From an uncultured Bacilli bacterium (lineage in GTDB: Bacteria; Bacillota_I; Bacilli_A; ML615J-28; CAG-698), in contig CAKOMG010000004.1 of the NCBI GenBank assembly GCA_934096585.1, forward strand, positions 143,545-207,544: a stretch of DNA of 64,000 nt, read 5' to 3'. Below the pieces are notes generated by a model. It was not told the origin of the DNA and did not search any database. It saw only the letters and a program-made list of their open reading frames with translations. The first letter of the stretch is position 1, and every line of letters begins with the position of its first letter. Shown one piece after another: positions 43,917 to 52,957 of this stretch. Made by a program: the position numbers and the translations under genes.

Positions 43917-46493
43917 ATGAAAAAAGTTTTAAGTATTATTTTATTAATCGTTACATGGTTTTCTATTGTCATAGTGTCAATTCATGTAGAGGCAAAAACA
44001 GATGTGATTAATAATTATTATTATAGTCAATTAAATGATAAATCTAAAAAAATATATCAAGCAATTGATGATATGAAAAAACAAAACATTTTAAAAAGCG
44101 GAAATGGCTATTATGATTTAATTGCAAACAATATTTTAACTGAAAATGAAGTAAAAAAATATGAACTAAATAATGAACAAATATTAAAAGATTTTGGTGC
44201 TGCACGTGATGCTTTTTATTTAGATAATCCTGATATCTTTTATGTTGATTTTAACAAATTATCTATAAGTTTTTATAGACATGGCCAAAAGTATTTAGCA
44301 CGTATTGATAGCGGAAGAGAAGCTTCATTTTATAATGATGAAATAATAAATGAAGAACAAATAAATGAATTAGAAAACCAATTAGAAAAGTCAATTAAAA
44401 ATTATTTAAGTAATTTAGATAATTTAGAAAAAGAAGCAATTATAAAAGAAATTAATAATAGATTAATTAATAATGTAGAATATAGTTTTGAGGCTAATGG
44501 TATTGCTATCCAAAAAGCTAATATAAGAACAGTCCTAGGTGGATTAGTCTATAAATATGCTGTGTGTGAAGGATATAGTAGAGCATTTAAATTATTAATG
44601 GATGCTATTAATATTCAAGCGGTGCAAGTTATAGGATATGTACTGAATAATGAAGGTATTGAACCCCATTCATGGAATTATGTGCAATTAAATAATAAAT
44701 GGTATTTAGTTGATCCAACATTTAATGACAGCAATAATAATAAATATCTATTGATAGGAAAGAACGAAGCAACTATATACAAAGAAAGCAATACAATTTC
44801 AAATAGTGGTTTTGAATTCAAATATCCATCATTAGCAACATACAACTATGGGACTGAAGAAATAAAAACAACTATCACTTATGATAAAAATAGTGAGCCA
44901 TATAGTCAGACTGTTAAATATGAATATTTAAATTATCCTTCAGCAAAAGCCATGCAAGAAAACAATTTATATCTAGTTGCTAGACATGAATATTTTAATA
45001 ATGATGATTCATATGTAGGTTGGACAAATTGCTATGCTTTATATTTATATGAAGGAAATAAAAACGAAATTACGTTTAATCAAAATGTATTAAGTACAGA
45101 ATTTCTGGTTACAACACAAGTGCCAAATGAACAAGGATTATACCAGGCATTAGATGAAGATTTAATAGTAGCTAAAAGTGATATTATATATAATGATATT
45201 TATAATGAATCAAGTAATAATCCTAAGGTTTTAGAAATAACTCCATCACCAACTACAGTGTTAGAAGTAGACAAAACTTATGATGTAAGTATTAAGTATA
45301 ATTTAAAAATCAAAAAAATTGATGAAACTAAAGAAATTAATGTTTATGTTTATAATGAAAAATCAAGTAATTTAAATGATTATATTAAAATAAACAACGT
45401 AAGAATAGTTAATAATAATACTATAACATTTACATTAATACCAAGTAAAATGTATGAGCATGATAATTTAAGCTATAAATTTATTCCTATAAATATTGTT
45501 GGTATAAATAATCAACCTCTTCAGTATGGAAACTTAGTATTTGCCAGACCATGGGTAGTTTGTTCAAAAGTGTTTAATGATCAAAGATTATATATTGATG
45601 CTATTGCATCACCAACATTAATTGACAATAGTGATTTAAGTATGAATGGATTTTTAGATAATAATGGAAATCAAATATCACAAAACCAAAGAAGTCAATT
45701 AGTTTTAGTGACTTCTAAACCTTCAACACAAAACGATAAAAAAATGAAAGAAGTGGTCAAAGAAATTAATGAAAATGAAATATTGGAATCAAGCACTTAT
45801 GAATTAGATTTACATGTTTGCGGGGGAGTTACAAAAATACCGGAAGGATCTTATGTAAAAGTTGCCTTTGGTTTTCCAGAAGGATATAGTGCAAAAGACA
45901 AAGGAGTAACATTTAAAGTATATCATTTTAAAAAGGATGTATTAGGAAACATTGATCCGTCATTAACAGAAGAAATAGATTGCGTAGTTACTGAATATGG
46001 AATAATAGTTGTTGTATCAGACTTTAGTCCTTTTATGGTTGTTGCAGTTAAAGAGACAACAGATTATAAAAATATCTATGTTACGTCATCTAGTACTCAT
46101 GGAAAAATTCAAGGTACCATTTATGCAAATGATTCTACTTCTAAAATTAATTCTATATCTAAAATTACTAAAGATAGTAAAGTCGTTTACCAAATTATTC
46201 CTGATGATAGCTATACAGTTGATTATGTTACACTTAATGGCAATATAATCAAAGTAGAAGACAATTGTATTGAGTTAAGTTATAATGATATTGAAAAAGA
46301 TAATGAACTTATAATTCATTACCTAGCAGATGATGTAAAAGAAAAAAATAACAAAGAAGGATTAGTATTTATTAATACTAGATCAGAAACGACATTTAAT
46401 ATAATGCCAATTGCTATCATTATAGCATGTGTAATTGTTTTTATGTTTGTAATTTTTATTATAGTAAAGAAAACAAAAAAATCTAAGAATTAG
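43917..46493 (+). CDS. Surface transglutaminase-like protease-fold protein
   Basis: An 858-residue exported protein with a signal peptide (about 1-28) and a C-terminal membrane anchor (MPIAIIIACVIVFMFVIFIIV) before a KKTKKSKN tail. The transglutaminase-like domain covers about 150-290; its triad is Cys in YAVCEGYSRAFKLL, His in PHSWNYVQLNNKWYLVDP and Asp in VDPTFND. The middle and C-terminal parts are beta-rich with no recognised domain, except a 'VVVSDFSPFMVVAV' strand typical of Gram-positive surface proteins. Such proteins cleave or crosslink peptides at the cell surface. A bidirectional terminator lies at the end. Confidence 0.8.
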   Translation: MKKVLSIILLIVTWFSIVIVSIHVEAKTDVINNYYYSQLNDKSKKIYQAIDDMKKQNILKSGNGYYDLIANNILTENEVKKYELNNEQILKDFGAARDAFYLDNPDIFYVDFNKLSISFYRHGQKYLARIDSGREASFYNDEIINEEQINELENQLEKSIKNYLSNLDNLEKEAIIKEINNRLINNVEYSFEANGIAIQKANIRTVLGGLVYKYAVCEGYSRAFKLLMDAINIQAVQVIGYVLNNEGIEPHSWNYVQLNNKWYLVDPTFNDSNNNKYLLIGKNEATIYKESNTISNSGFEFKYPSLATYNYGTEEIKTTITYDKNSEPYSQTVKYEYLNYPSAKAMQENNLYLVARHEYFNNDDSYVGWTNCYALYLYEGNKNEITFNQNVLSTEFLVTTQVPNEQGLYQALDEDLIVAKSDIIYNDIYNESSNNPKVLEITPSPTTVLEVDKTYDVSIKYNLKIKKIDETKEINVYVYNEKSSNLNDYIKINNVRIVNNNTITFTLIPSKMYEHDNLSYKFIPINIVGINNQPLQYGNLVFARPWVVCSKVFNDQRLYIDAIASPTLIDNSDLSMNGFLDNNGNQISQNQRSQLVLVTSKPSTQNDKKMKEVVKEINENEILESSTYELDLHVCGGVTKIPEGSYVKVAFGFPEGYSAKDKGVTFKVYHFKKDVLGNIDPSLTEEIDCVVTEYGIIVVVSDFSPFMVVAVKETTDYKNIYVTSSSTHGKIQGTIYANDSTSKINSISKITKDSKVVYQIIPDDSYTVDYVTLNGNIIKVEDNCIELSYNDIEKDNELIIHYLADDVKEKNNKEGLVFINTRSETTFNIMPIAIIIACVIVFMFVIFIIVKKTKKSKN

Positions 46494-46507
46494 TTCTTAG
46501 ATTTTTC
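46475..46507. terminator. Bidirectional terminator between the transglutaminase-like gene and the DtxR gene
   Basis: ATCTAAGAA(TTAG)TTCTTAGAT flanked by A and T runs; the stem spans both genes' 3' ends. Confidence 0.85.
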
Positions 46508-46867
46508 TTGTTTAATATGGTTTTTTATAGCTTCGAAAGTTTCGTCAGATAAATCATGTTCAATTTTGCATGCATCTTCCTTAGCTATTTCTTCACTAAC
46601 TCCTAATCGCATAAAGTAAGAAGATAGTATTACATGCCTTTCATAAATCCTATTAGCAATATTTAATCCTTTTTCAGTTAAATCTATTTCACCATTTGCG
46701 TTAATTGTAATATAGTTGTTTGCTTTTAAATTTTTCATTGCACGAGAAATGCTTGGTTTTGAAAAATTCATAGAATTAGCTATATCAATGGATATTACTT
46801 TTCCGTTTTGTTTTTTTAAAACAAGAATTCTTTCTAAATAATCTTCACTTGATTTATATATTTTCAT
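46490..46867 (-). CDS. DtxR/MntR-family metal-dependent repressor
   Basis: A 125-residue protein. The N-terminal winged helix-turn-helix (VISIDIANSMNFSKPSISRAMKNLKANNYI, in part) and the dimer and metal-binding helices with HVILSSYFMRLGVSEEIAKEDACKIEHDLSDETFEAI follow the DtxR/MntR family; the E-D-A-C-K-I-E-H motif supplies Cys, Glu and His metal ligands. It lacks the SH3-like third domain, so it is of the short type. It is divergent from the feo operon, whose leader holds three matching palindromes. It is the likely regulator, with Fe(II) or Mn(II) as corepressor. Confidence 0.9.
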   Translation of the reverse strand: MKIYKSSEDYLERILVLKKQNGKVISIDIANSMNFSKPSISRAMKNLKANNYITINANGEIDLTEKGLNIANRIYERHVILSSYFMRLGVSEEIAKEDACKIEHDLSDETFEAIKNHIKQEKSKN

Positions 46868-46945
46868 TGTGTACCTCTATTTTCTAATATTGTATCACAA
46901 TTCTTTTTTTTTTGCAAATCTACAATCGTTTTCTTATAAAAATAA

Positions 46946-46974
46946 TTGACTTTTTATATAAAAAGGTATAAAAT
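46946..46974 (+). promoter_or_regulatory. Promoter of the feo operon
   Basis: TTGACT at 46946-46951, a 17-bp spacer, and TAAAAT at 46969-46974. Operator 1 begins 11 bases after the -10. Confidence 0.65.
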
Positions 46975-46983
46975 ATAATTGTA

Positions 46984-47001
46984 AGTTAGCTTAAGCTAAC
47001 T
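46984..47001 (+). promoter_or_regulatory. DtxR-type operator 1 of the feo operon
   Basis: AGTTAGCTTAAGCTAACT, a perfect 18-bp palindrome overlapping the expected transcription start. It fits the TTAG...CTAA core of DtxR-family iron boxes. Confidence 0.75.
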
Positions 47002-47017
47002 GTTTTAAAAGGTAATA

Positions 47018-47035
47018 AGTTAGCAATTGCTAACT
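47018..47035 (+). promoter_or_regulatory. DtxR-type operator 2 of the feo operon
   Basis: AGTTAGCAATTGCTAACT, a perfect 18-bp palindrome with the same half-site as operator 1, centred 34 bp from it. Confidence 0.75.
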
Positions 47036-47037
47036 AT

Positions 47038-47054
47038 AGCTACATAATGTAGCT
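47038..47054 (+). repeat. 17-bp palindrome in the feo leader
   Basis: AGCTACATAATGTAGCT, 8-bp arms around one base, followed by TTTT. It differs from the three operators and could be a weak RNA hairpin or a second regulator's site. Confidence 0.5.
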
Positions 47055-47070
47055 TTTAAATTAAATTATT

Positions 47071-47088
47071 AGTTAGCATACACTAACT
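47071..47088 (+). promoter_or_regulatory. DtxR-type operator 3 of the feo operon
   Basis: AGTTAGCATACACTAACT, near-palindrome of the same half-site with two mismatched positions, 12 bases before the feoA start. Its centre is 53 bp from operator 2. Confidence 0.65.
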
Positions 47089-47100
47089 AGAAAGGGCTTT

Positions 47101-47313
47101 ATGACATTATTTATAGCACCTATGGAAGTAGGTTTAACAATTTCTAAAATTATGACAGATGAAAAAACAAAAAAACATCTTTTAAATTTAGGTCTTTGTG
47201 TTGGAAGTGAAGTAAAAGTACTATCACATACATCAAGTGATGTAATTGTGAAAGTAATGGAATCTACACTTGCACTAAATAGAGAAACGGCATTAAAAAT
47301 AATGGTTAATTAA
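47101..47313 (+). CDS. feoA: Ferrous iron transport protein FeoA (first copy)
   Basis: A 70-residue SH3-like protein: a first strand with 'MEVGLTISKIMTDEKTKKHLLNLGLCVGSEVKVL', the conserved LxxLGxxxGxxV pattern, and a C-terminal 'LALNRETALKIMV' segment. FeoA proteins assist the FeoB pump. It is the first gene of the operon, with GAAAGGG before the ATG. The sequence diverges from the second FeoA, so the pair is an old duplication or a heteromeric set. Confidence 0.85.
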   Translation: MTLFIAPMEVGLTISKIMTDEKTKKHLLNLGLCVGSEVKVLSHTSSDVIVKVMESTLALNRETALKIMVN

Positions 47314-47333
47314 TTCAGAAAGGGAAGGATAAT

Positions 47334-47567
47334 ATGATAAAGTATTTAAATGAATTTGCTATTAAAGAAACTGGAGTCGTAAAAAAAGTCGAAGCTGAAG
47401 GAAAAATCAAAAGAAGATTATTTGATATGGGAGTAACACCTGGCGCTGAAATTTCACTTAAAAAGGTTGCGCCACTTGGAGATCCTATTGAGGTTACTAT
47501 TAGAGGATATGAATTAAGTTTAAGAAAAGATGAAGCTAATAAAATTTTAATGGAGGTAGTAAGATAA
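47334..47567 (+). CDS. feoA: Ferrous iron transport protein FeoA (second copy)
   Basis: A 77-residue SH3-like protein with RRLFDMGVTPGAEISLKKVAPLGDPIEVTIRGYELSLRKDEA, the canonical FeoA core (MGxxPGxxI, GDPIEVxxRGYxLSLRxxEA). It closely matches typical FeoA proteins, better than the first copy. Its TAA stop overlaps the feoB ATG by one base, so FeoA and FeoB are made together. Confidence 0.93.
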   Translation: MIKYLNEFAIKETGVVKKVEAEGKIKRRLFDMGVTPGAEISLKKVAPLGDPIEVTIRGYELSLRKDEANKILMEVVR

Positions 47568-49783
47568 TGAAATTTGCACTTGCGGGTAACCCAAACTGTG
47601 GTAAAACTACATTATTTAATACATTAACAGGATCTACTGCTCATGTTGGTAACTGGCCTGGTGTTACAGTGGATAAGCGTGAAGGTGTTTATAAGAAACT
47701 TGGTGAAAAAGTTGATATTGTTGACTTACCTGGTATTTATTCATTAAGCCCATATTCACCTGAAGAAGTAATTTCAAGAAACTATATAGTCGATGAAAAA
47801 CCTGATTGCATTATTAATGTTGTTGATGCAACAAACTTAGAAAGAAACTTATATTTAACAACACAACTTTTAGAAATAGATGTTCCAGTTGTAATTGCTT
47901 TAAATATGATGGATTTAGTTAGACAAAATAAAACAACAATTTTAAAAAATGAAATTGAAGAAAAACTAGGTGTTCCAGTTGTTGAAATTAGTGCTTTGAA
48001 AAAAGAAGGAGTAGAAGCATTAATGAAGAAAGCTTATGAAACAAGTAAAACACCAAGAGTTGGAAAAACTGTTATTGAGAATAAAGAATTAACAAATTTA
48101 TTTGACAATGTTAAGAAAGAATTTGAAACAAAAGTAAGTAGTCCTTTATTTCATGCAATTAAATTAGTTGAAAATGATTCGATAGAAGTTGAAAGCCACA
48201 AGGAAGTTTTGTCAGATGTTTCAACATTAAAAACTCAAGTTTCTGATAATGAATTTGAAGGCGATTTTGAAGCTATGATTGCTGATGCAAGATATAAATA
48301 TATCTCTAAATATTTTAGTAAGGCAATTGTTAAGAAAACAAGTGCTGAAACAATGACTAAATCTGATAAGATTGATAAAGTGCTAACACATAGATTTTGG
48401 AGTATTCCAATTTTTCTTGTAATTATGTTTGTTGTATTCCATTTTGTATTTTCTGAAGATTTGTTATTCTTAAATTCTATATTTGGTTTAACAATAAAGA
48501 GTGAATGGTGGATTAATTTCTTTACTGGTATGGGATATGATGGTTTAGTTGAGGAAGCAAAAGCAGCTGAAGAAGTGTTCCAAGGCTTAGAAGGAATTCC
48601 TTCTTTAGGCGTATTTTTACAAAGTTGGATGGGATGGTTAACAGGTTCTATTATGGATTTATTTAGTAGCTTTATGCCTGAAGGCACATGGTATACTGGA
48701 TTAATCGTTGATGGATTATTAGGTGGTTTAGATGCTATCTTTAGTTTCATTCCTCAAGTATTGTTATTGTTCTTGTTTATTTCTATTCTAGAAGATTCAG
48801 GATATATGGCGCGTGTTGCTTTCATCATGGATAGAGCATTTAGAAAATTTGGCTTATCAGGAAAAGCATTCATACCCCTATTGATGGGATTTGGTTGTAG
48901 TGTTCCTGCTATGATGGCAACTAAAACTCTTGAAGATGAAAGAGAAAGAGATATGACTATTAGAATTACACCATTCTTTAGCTGTGGGGCAAAAGCTCCA
49001 ATTTGGACAATGCTTGCTGCTGTTGTTGCAGGTAAATTCTTAGGTGATGTATTTGTATTCTCAATTTATTTATTTGGTATTGTAGTAGCAATAGTTGCCG
49101 CAATCATTATGAAATTATTTAGTAAAAATTATGATGTGCCACCATTCATTATGGAGTTGCCTGCATATCATAGACCTCAATTCAAAAATTTGATGGCTCA
49201 CTTATGGGATAAATTTAAACACTTCTTGTATAAAGCCTCAACAATTATTACAGCATCAATTATCTTAATTTGGTTCTTATCTAATTTCAAATGGGCATTC
49301 TGGCAAGGAATGGTTGAAATGGAAGATAGTATGTTAGCTGATTTAGGACACATCTTAAAATATGTATTCTATCCACTAGGATGGGCTCAAGGTGATGATG
49401 GCTGGAAATATAGTGTTGCTTCAATTACAGGATTAATTGCTAAAGAAGACGTTGTAACAACAATGGAAAATTTAGGATTAGTTCAAGGTGCAATTAATTT
49501 AACCAATGCACAAATTTATTCATTTGCAGTATACAACCTATTCACACTTCCATGTTTCGCAGCAGTAGCAACTGCAAAATCTGAAAGTAGTAAAAAAGGA
49601 TTCTATGTAACTTTGGCATGGTGGTTACTAGCATCTTATGTAATCTCTTTAGTTGTATATTGGATTGGCGCATTATTAGAAGCATCAGTAATTCTTGGAA
49701 TCTTATTGATTGTAGTATTAATTGTTGCTATCGTATTCTTAGGATATTATGTAGCTAAAAAACGCAAAGCACAAGTAGCTTAA
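47567..49783 (+). CDS. feoB: Ferrous iron transporter FeoB
   Basis: A 738-residue membrane GTPase that imports Fe(II). The N-terminal G domain has GNPNCGKTT (G1), DLPGIYSLSPYS (G3), NMMD (G4) and SALK (G5). Membrane helices from about residue 285 include the Gate motif GFGCSVPAMMATKTL near 442 and SCGAKAPIW near 478. The C terminus ends in a single helix and a short basic tail. The length is normal. It follows feoA directly and precedes a small Cys-rich protein. Confidence 0.96.
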   Translation: MKFALAGNPNCGKTTLFNTLTGSTAHVGNWPGVTVDKREGVYKKLGEKVDIVDLPGIYSLSPYSPEEVISRNYIVDEKPDCIINVVDATNLERNLYLTTQLLEIDVPVVIALNMMDLVRQNKTTILKNEIEEKLGVPVVEISALKKEGVEALMKKAYETSKTPRVGKTVIENKELTNLFDNVKKEFETKVSSPLFHAIKLVENDSIEVESHKEVLSDVSTLKTQVSDNEFEGDFEAMIADARYKYISKYFSKAIVKKTSAETMTKSDKIDKVLTHRFWSIPIFLVIMFVVFHFVFSEDLLFLNSIFGLTIKSEWWINFFTGMGYDGLVEEAKAAEEVFQGLEGIPSLGVFLQSWMGWLTGSIMDLFSSFMPEGTWYTGLIVDGLLGGLDAIFSFIPQVLLLFLFISILEDSGYMARVAFIMDRAFRKFGLSGKAFIPLLMGFGCSVPAMMATKTLEDERERDMTIRITPFFSCGAKAPIWTMLAAVVAGKFLGDVFVFSIYLFGIVVAIVAAIIMKLFSKNYDVPPFIMELPAYHRPQFKNLMAHLWDKFKHFLYKASTIITASIILIWFLSNFKWAFWQGMVEMEDSMLADLGHILKYVFYPLGWAQGDDGWKYSVASITGLIAKEDVVTTMENLGLVQGAINLTNAQIYSFAVYNLFTLPCFAAVATAKSESSKKGFYVTLAWWLLASYVISLVVYWIGALLEASVILGILLIVVLIVAIVFLGYYVAKKRKAQVA

Positions 49784-49800
49784 AAAGAAAGGAAACAAGT

Positions 49801-49962
49801 ATGAAATGGTTTGAGTATATAATTATCGTCGTTGCAATCGGATTGTTTTTATTACCTTTTATCTTACAAATAATTAAAAAGAAAAAAGGAAAACCTTCAT
49901 GCTCATGTGGATGTAGTGAATGTTCACGATGCGATTGCTGTTCTAAAAAATTAAAGAAATAA
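49801..49962 (+). CDS. FeoB-associated Cys-rich membrane protein
   Basis: A 53-residue protein with one helix (about 4-26), a KKKKGKP junction, and a Cys-rich tail CSCGCSECSRCDCC (eight cysteines). This matches the FeoB-associated Cys-rich membrane protein family that commonly closes feo operons in Firmicutes. It may bind Fe(II) or hold a cluster. GAAAGGA lies before the ATG and a long terminator hairpin follows. Confidence 0.85.
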   Translation: MKWFEYIIIVVAIGLFLLPFILQIIKKKKGKPSCSCGCSECSRCDCCSKKLKK

Positions 49963-49983
49963 TGTTTTATAGAACCCTTTAGA

Positions 49984-50028
49984 AAATGACTATAATGAAG
50001 TAAAATTCATTATAGTCATTTCTATTTT
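49984..50028 (+). terminator. Intrinsic terminator closing the feo operon
   Basis: A perfect 16-bp stem, AAATGACTATAATGAA with its complement, loop GTAAAA, and a tail CTATTTT. Confidence 0.85.
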
Positions 50029-50033
50029 AACAA

Positions 50034-50062
50034 TTGTTTTTTTAATCATTTTGTGTTATAAT
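50034..50062 (+). promoter_or_regulatory. SigA-type promoter of the COG2509 gene
   Basis: TTGTTT at 50034-50039, a 17-bp spacer, and TGtTATAAT with -10 at 50057-50062. Confidence 0.7.
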
Positions 50063-50110
50063 TATATTATAAATACAACTTAAAAAATGATAGTTTTAGG
50101 AGGAAAAGAC

Positions 50111-51523
50111 ATGAAAAAATATGATGCTATTATTGTTGGTGCTGGACCAATGGGTATTTTTACTGCTTATGAATTAATGAAAAAAGCTCCAGATTTAAAA
50201 ATATTATTAATAGATAAAGGAAATGATATTTACCATAGAACTTGTCCAATTCTTTCTAAGAAAATAACACAATGTCCCAAAGATATGTATGGAAATAGCG
50301 GTTGTAAACCAGCATGTTCAATTACATGTGGATTTGGTGGTGCAGGTGCTTATTCAGATGGAAAATTTAACATAACTAATGAATTTGGCGGTTGGATGAG
50401 CGATTATTTAGATAGTGATGAAGTACTAGATTTAATTAAATACGTTGATCAAATTAATTTAAATCATGGTGCTCCAAAAGAAATAACTGACCCTAATACT
50501 AAGGAAGTATTAGATATTGAAAAAAGAGGAATTGCTGTCGGATTAAAGCTTCTTAGGAGCGAAGTTAGACACTTAGGCACTGAAATCAATTTAAAAGTAT
50601 TGCAAAGTATTTTTGAGGAAATGAAAACAAAAATTGATTATATGTTTGCAACAGCAGTTAAGGATATAATTGTTACTGACAATATTGTTAAAGGTGTAGT
50701 TTTAAGTAATGGTGAAGCTATAGAAGCCAAATATGTAGTAATTGGCATAGGTAGAGGTGGATCAGATTGGCAAACTCAAACATTAAGTAAATACGGAGTT
50801 TCCTTTAAAAATAATCGTATTGATTTAGGAGTTCGTGTTGAAACAAATGATATTGTAATGGATGAGATTAATAAATATTTATATGAAGGTAAATTTATTT
50901 ATAATACAAGCGTAGGAACGCAAGTGAGAACGTTCTGCTCTAATCCTAGTGGTCACGTTGTTGTAGAAAATTGGAATGGAATTATGGTGTGTAATGGACA
51001 TGCTTATCATGATGAAAACTTAGGAAGTAAAAATACAAATTTTGCTTTACTAGTTTCACATGAATTTAATGAACCTTTTAAAGATGCTAATGAATATGCA
51101 AGACAAATATCTCATTTAGCTAATAAATTAAGTGGTGGTGGAGTTGTTGTACAAAAATTTGGAGACATTTTAAAAGGAAGAAGAAGTACACAAAAACGTA
51201 TTAATGAGGGTTTTGTAAAGCCAACATTAAAAGAAGCTGTTCCAGGTGATTTAGGTTTAATCTTACCATATAACACAATGAAATCACTAATTGAAATGAT
51301 TCATGCTCTGGATGCTGTTACACCAGGTATTGCTAATGATCATACTTTATTCTATGGAGTTGAAGCTAAATTTTATTCAGATAGAGTTGAAGTTAATAAT
51401 GAATTTGAAACTAAAATTCAAAATTTATTTGTTGGGGGAGATGGAGCTGGTATAACAAGAGGCCTTGCACAAGCAGGTGCAAATGGGGTTAAAGTTGCCC
51501 GCGTCATTGCATCAAGAAAGTAG
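50111..51523 (+). CDS. FAD-dependent dehydrogenase of the COG2509 type
   Basis: A 470-residue flavoprotein. The N-terminal Rossmann motif is IIVGAGPMGIFTAYELM; a Cys-rich insertion follows (CPILSKKITQCP, then CKPACSITCGFGGAGAYSDGKFN), and the C terminus has LFVGGDGAGITRGLAQAGANGVKVA, the second FAD contact. This layout matches uncharacterised FAD dehydrogenases of COG2509, which are common in anaerobic Firmicutes. The cysteines could bind an iron-sulfur cluster. ATG 50111 is set by AGGAGG. A serine hydrolase gene follows after 6 bases. Confidence 0.8.
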   Translation: MKKYDAIIVGAGPMGIFTAYELMKKAPDLKILLIDKGNDIYHRTCPILSKKITQCPKDMYGNSGCKPACSITCGFGGAGAYSDGKFNITNEFGGWMSDYLDSDEVLDLIKYVDQINLNHGAPKEITDPNTKEVLDIEKRGIAVGLKLLRSEVRHLGTEINLKVLQSIFEEMKTKIDYMFATAVKDIIVTDNIVKGVVLSNGEAIEAKYVVIGIGRGGSDWQTQTLSKYGVSFKNNRIDLGVRVETNDIVMDEINKYLYEGKFIYNTSVGTQVRTFCSNPSGHVVVENWNGIMVCNGHAYHDENLGSKNTNFALLVSHEFNEPFKDANEYARQISHLANKLSGGGVVVQKFGDILKGRRSTQKRINEGFVKPTLKEAVPGDLGLILPYNTMKSLIEMIHALDAVTPGIANDHTLFYGVEAKFYSDRVEVNNEFETKIQNLFVGGDGAGITRGLAQAGANGVKVARVIASRK

Positions 51524-51529
51524 GTTATC

Positions 51530-52933
51530 ATGAAAGAATTATTTAAGGAAATATCTGAAAATGCTTCTTTAGTTGGTGCTAGTTCGTTGGTTTTTAAAGA
51601 TGGTAAAATTGTTGAAAAGTTAAATTATGGGTTTAGTAGTTTAGAAAAACACAAAAAAGTAAATAATAATACAGTTTTTCGAATAGCTTCAGTTTCTAAA
51701 ATAATGGTTGCCTTATGTATAATGAAATTATATGAAGAAGGAAAATTAGATTTAACTAAAGATATAAGCGAATACTTAGGTTTCAATGTTCGCAATCCAA
51801 AGTATCCTGATGTAGTCATTACTTTAAAAATGATTATGACACAAACATCAAGTATTACAGATGGATTTGAGAAAGATGTAAATAGTGATGTTGATTCAGG
51901 ATATAATTTAATAAATGGTACGAATGAAGAATGCACGTTACGAGATTTATTGGATCCTGATGGCAAAAGATTTGTAAAAGAGACATTTAGCAACTATAGA
52001 CCTGCTACTCATTTTGAATATTCAAATTTTGGGTGTGGAATATTGGCATGTATTGTTGAAAAAATTACTGGTGAATATTTTACTGATTATGTCAAAAAAA
52101 TAGTGTTTAAGCCATTAAAAATTGATGCAAGTTTTGTTGTTACAGATATCAAAACTAAGAATATTGCTTCAACGTATTTATATCGTGATGGCGAAAATAA
52201 ACTGTGTAGGTCTAGAGAAATGTTCATTAACAATGTATATAAGAAGTTTCCACTGGGCGAAAATTTTAGAGGTCCAGCTGGTGGATTATTTATAAGCACT
52301 AATGGACTAATGAAAATTATGAAGGCATTATTAAGGGGTGGTAAACCAATCCTTAAAACTGCAACTTTAGACAAAATGATGCAAATGGCATGGGCTGGTA
52401 AACGCCAACCTAATGATAGTTATGTAGCAAAAGGTCTACAATTAGAGATTGTTGATTACTTCAATAATCGTCGTTTATACGGACATTTTGGTGATGCGTA
52501 TGGGGTAAAAAGTTATTTTCTATTTAATAGAGAAGAACAAATAGGAATGGTTTATATTACAAATGGTGGCAATTATAAGTATCAAGAATGTGGATATTGT
52601 GACATACATGAGCAGTTAATTAAAGCAACTTTAGACAAATATTGGCATAAATCTTTTTCAACAATCTTTACTTTTAATATTAATGAAAAGGTTGGTTACA
52701 TTGATAAAAGACAAATTGAACTTGATTTTAGATCTTCAAAAAATGGTGTATTCTTTAATAAATTGTCCCTTCTTGATGGATTAGGAATTAGTGCATTAGA
52801 AGATTATGACTTCTGTAACAAGGAAGGTAAAAGTATGCCTCTAGAAGAAGTTGTTGAAAAGTTTAAGGATAAATATAATATGGATATCGTTAAGGGCGAA
52901 GAATCTTATATAATTTCTTATAAGCACGAGTAG
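51530..52933 (+). CDS. Serine hydrolase of the beta-lactamase / PBP4-like class C family
   Basis: A 467-residue protein without a signal peptide. The catalytic Ser-x-x-Lys is in ASVSKIMVALCIMKLYEEG (about residue 54), the Tyr-x-Asn equivalent is FEYSNFGCG (about 162), and the third motif region is YGHFGDAYGVKSYF (about 320). These features define class C beta-lactamase-like esterases and D-aminopeptidases. The substrate is unknown; the C-terminal 90 residues form a separate small domain. Cytosolic location argues against antibiotic resistance. Confidence 0.82.
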   Translation: MKELFKEISENASLVGASSLVFKDGKIVEKLNYGFSSLEKHKKVNNNTVFRIASVSKIMVALCIMKLYEEGKLDLTKDISEYLGFNVRNPKYPDVVITLKMIMTQTSSITDGFEKDVNSDVDSGYNLINGTNEECTLRDLLDPDGKRFVKETFSNYRPATHFEYSNFGCGILACIVEKITGEYFTDYVKKIVFKPLKIDASFVVTDIKTKNIASTYLYRDGENKLCRSREMFINNVYKKFPLGENFRGPAGGLFISTNGLMKIMKALLRGGKPILKTATLDKMMQMAWAGKRQPNDSYVAKGLQLEIVDYFNNRRLYGHFGDAYGVKSYFLFNREEQIGMVYITNGGNYKYQECGYCDIHEQLIKATLDKYWHKSFSTIFTFNINEKVGYIDKRQIELDFRSSKNGVFFNKLSLLDGLGISALEDYDFCNKEGKSMPLEEVVEKFKDKYNMDIVKGEESYIISYKHE

Positions 52934-52957
52934 GAAATAATTAATTAATAAATATAT

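Noticed and set aside
47567..49783. Minus-strand frame of 171 codons inside feoB (48235-48750)
   Set aside because: It is a shadow of a well conserved gene and has no translation signals.
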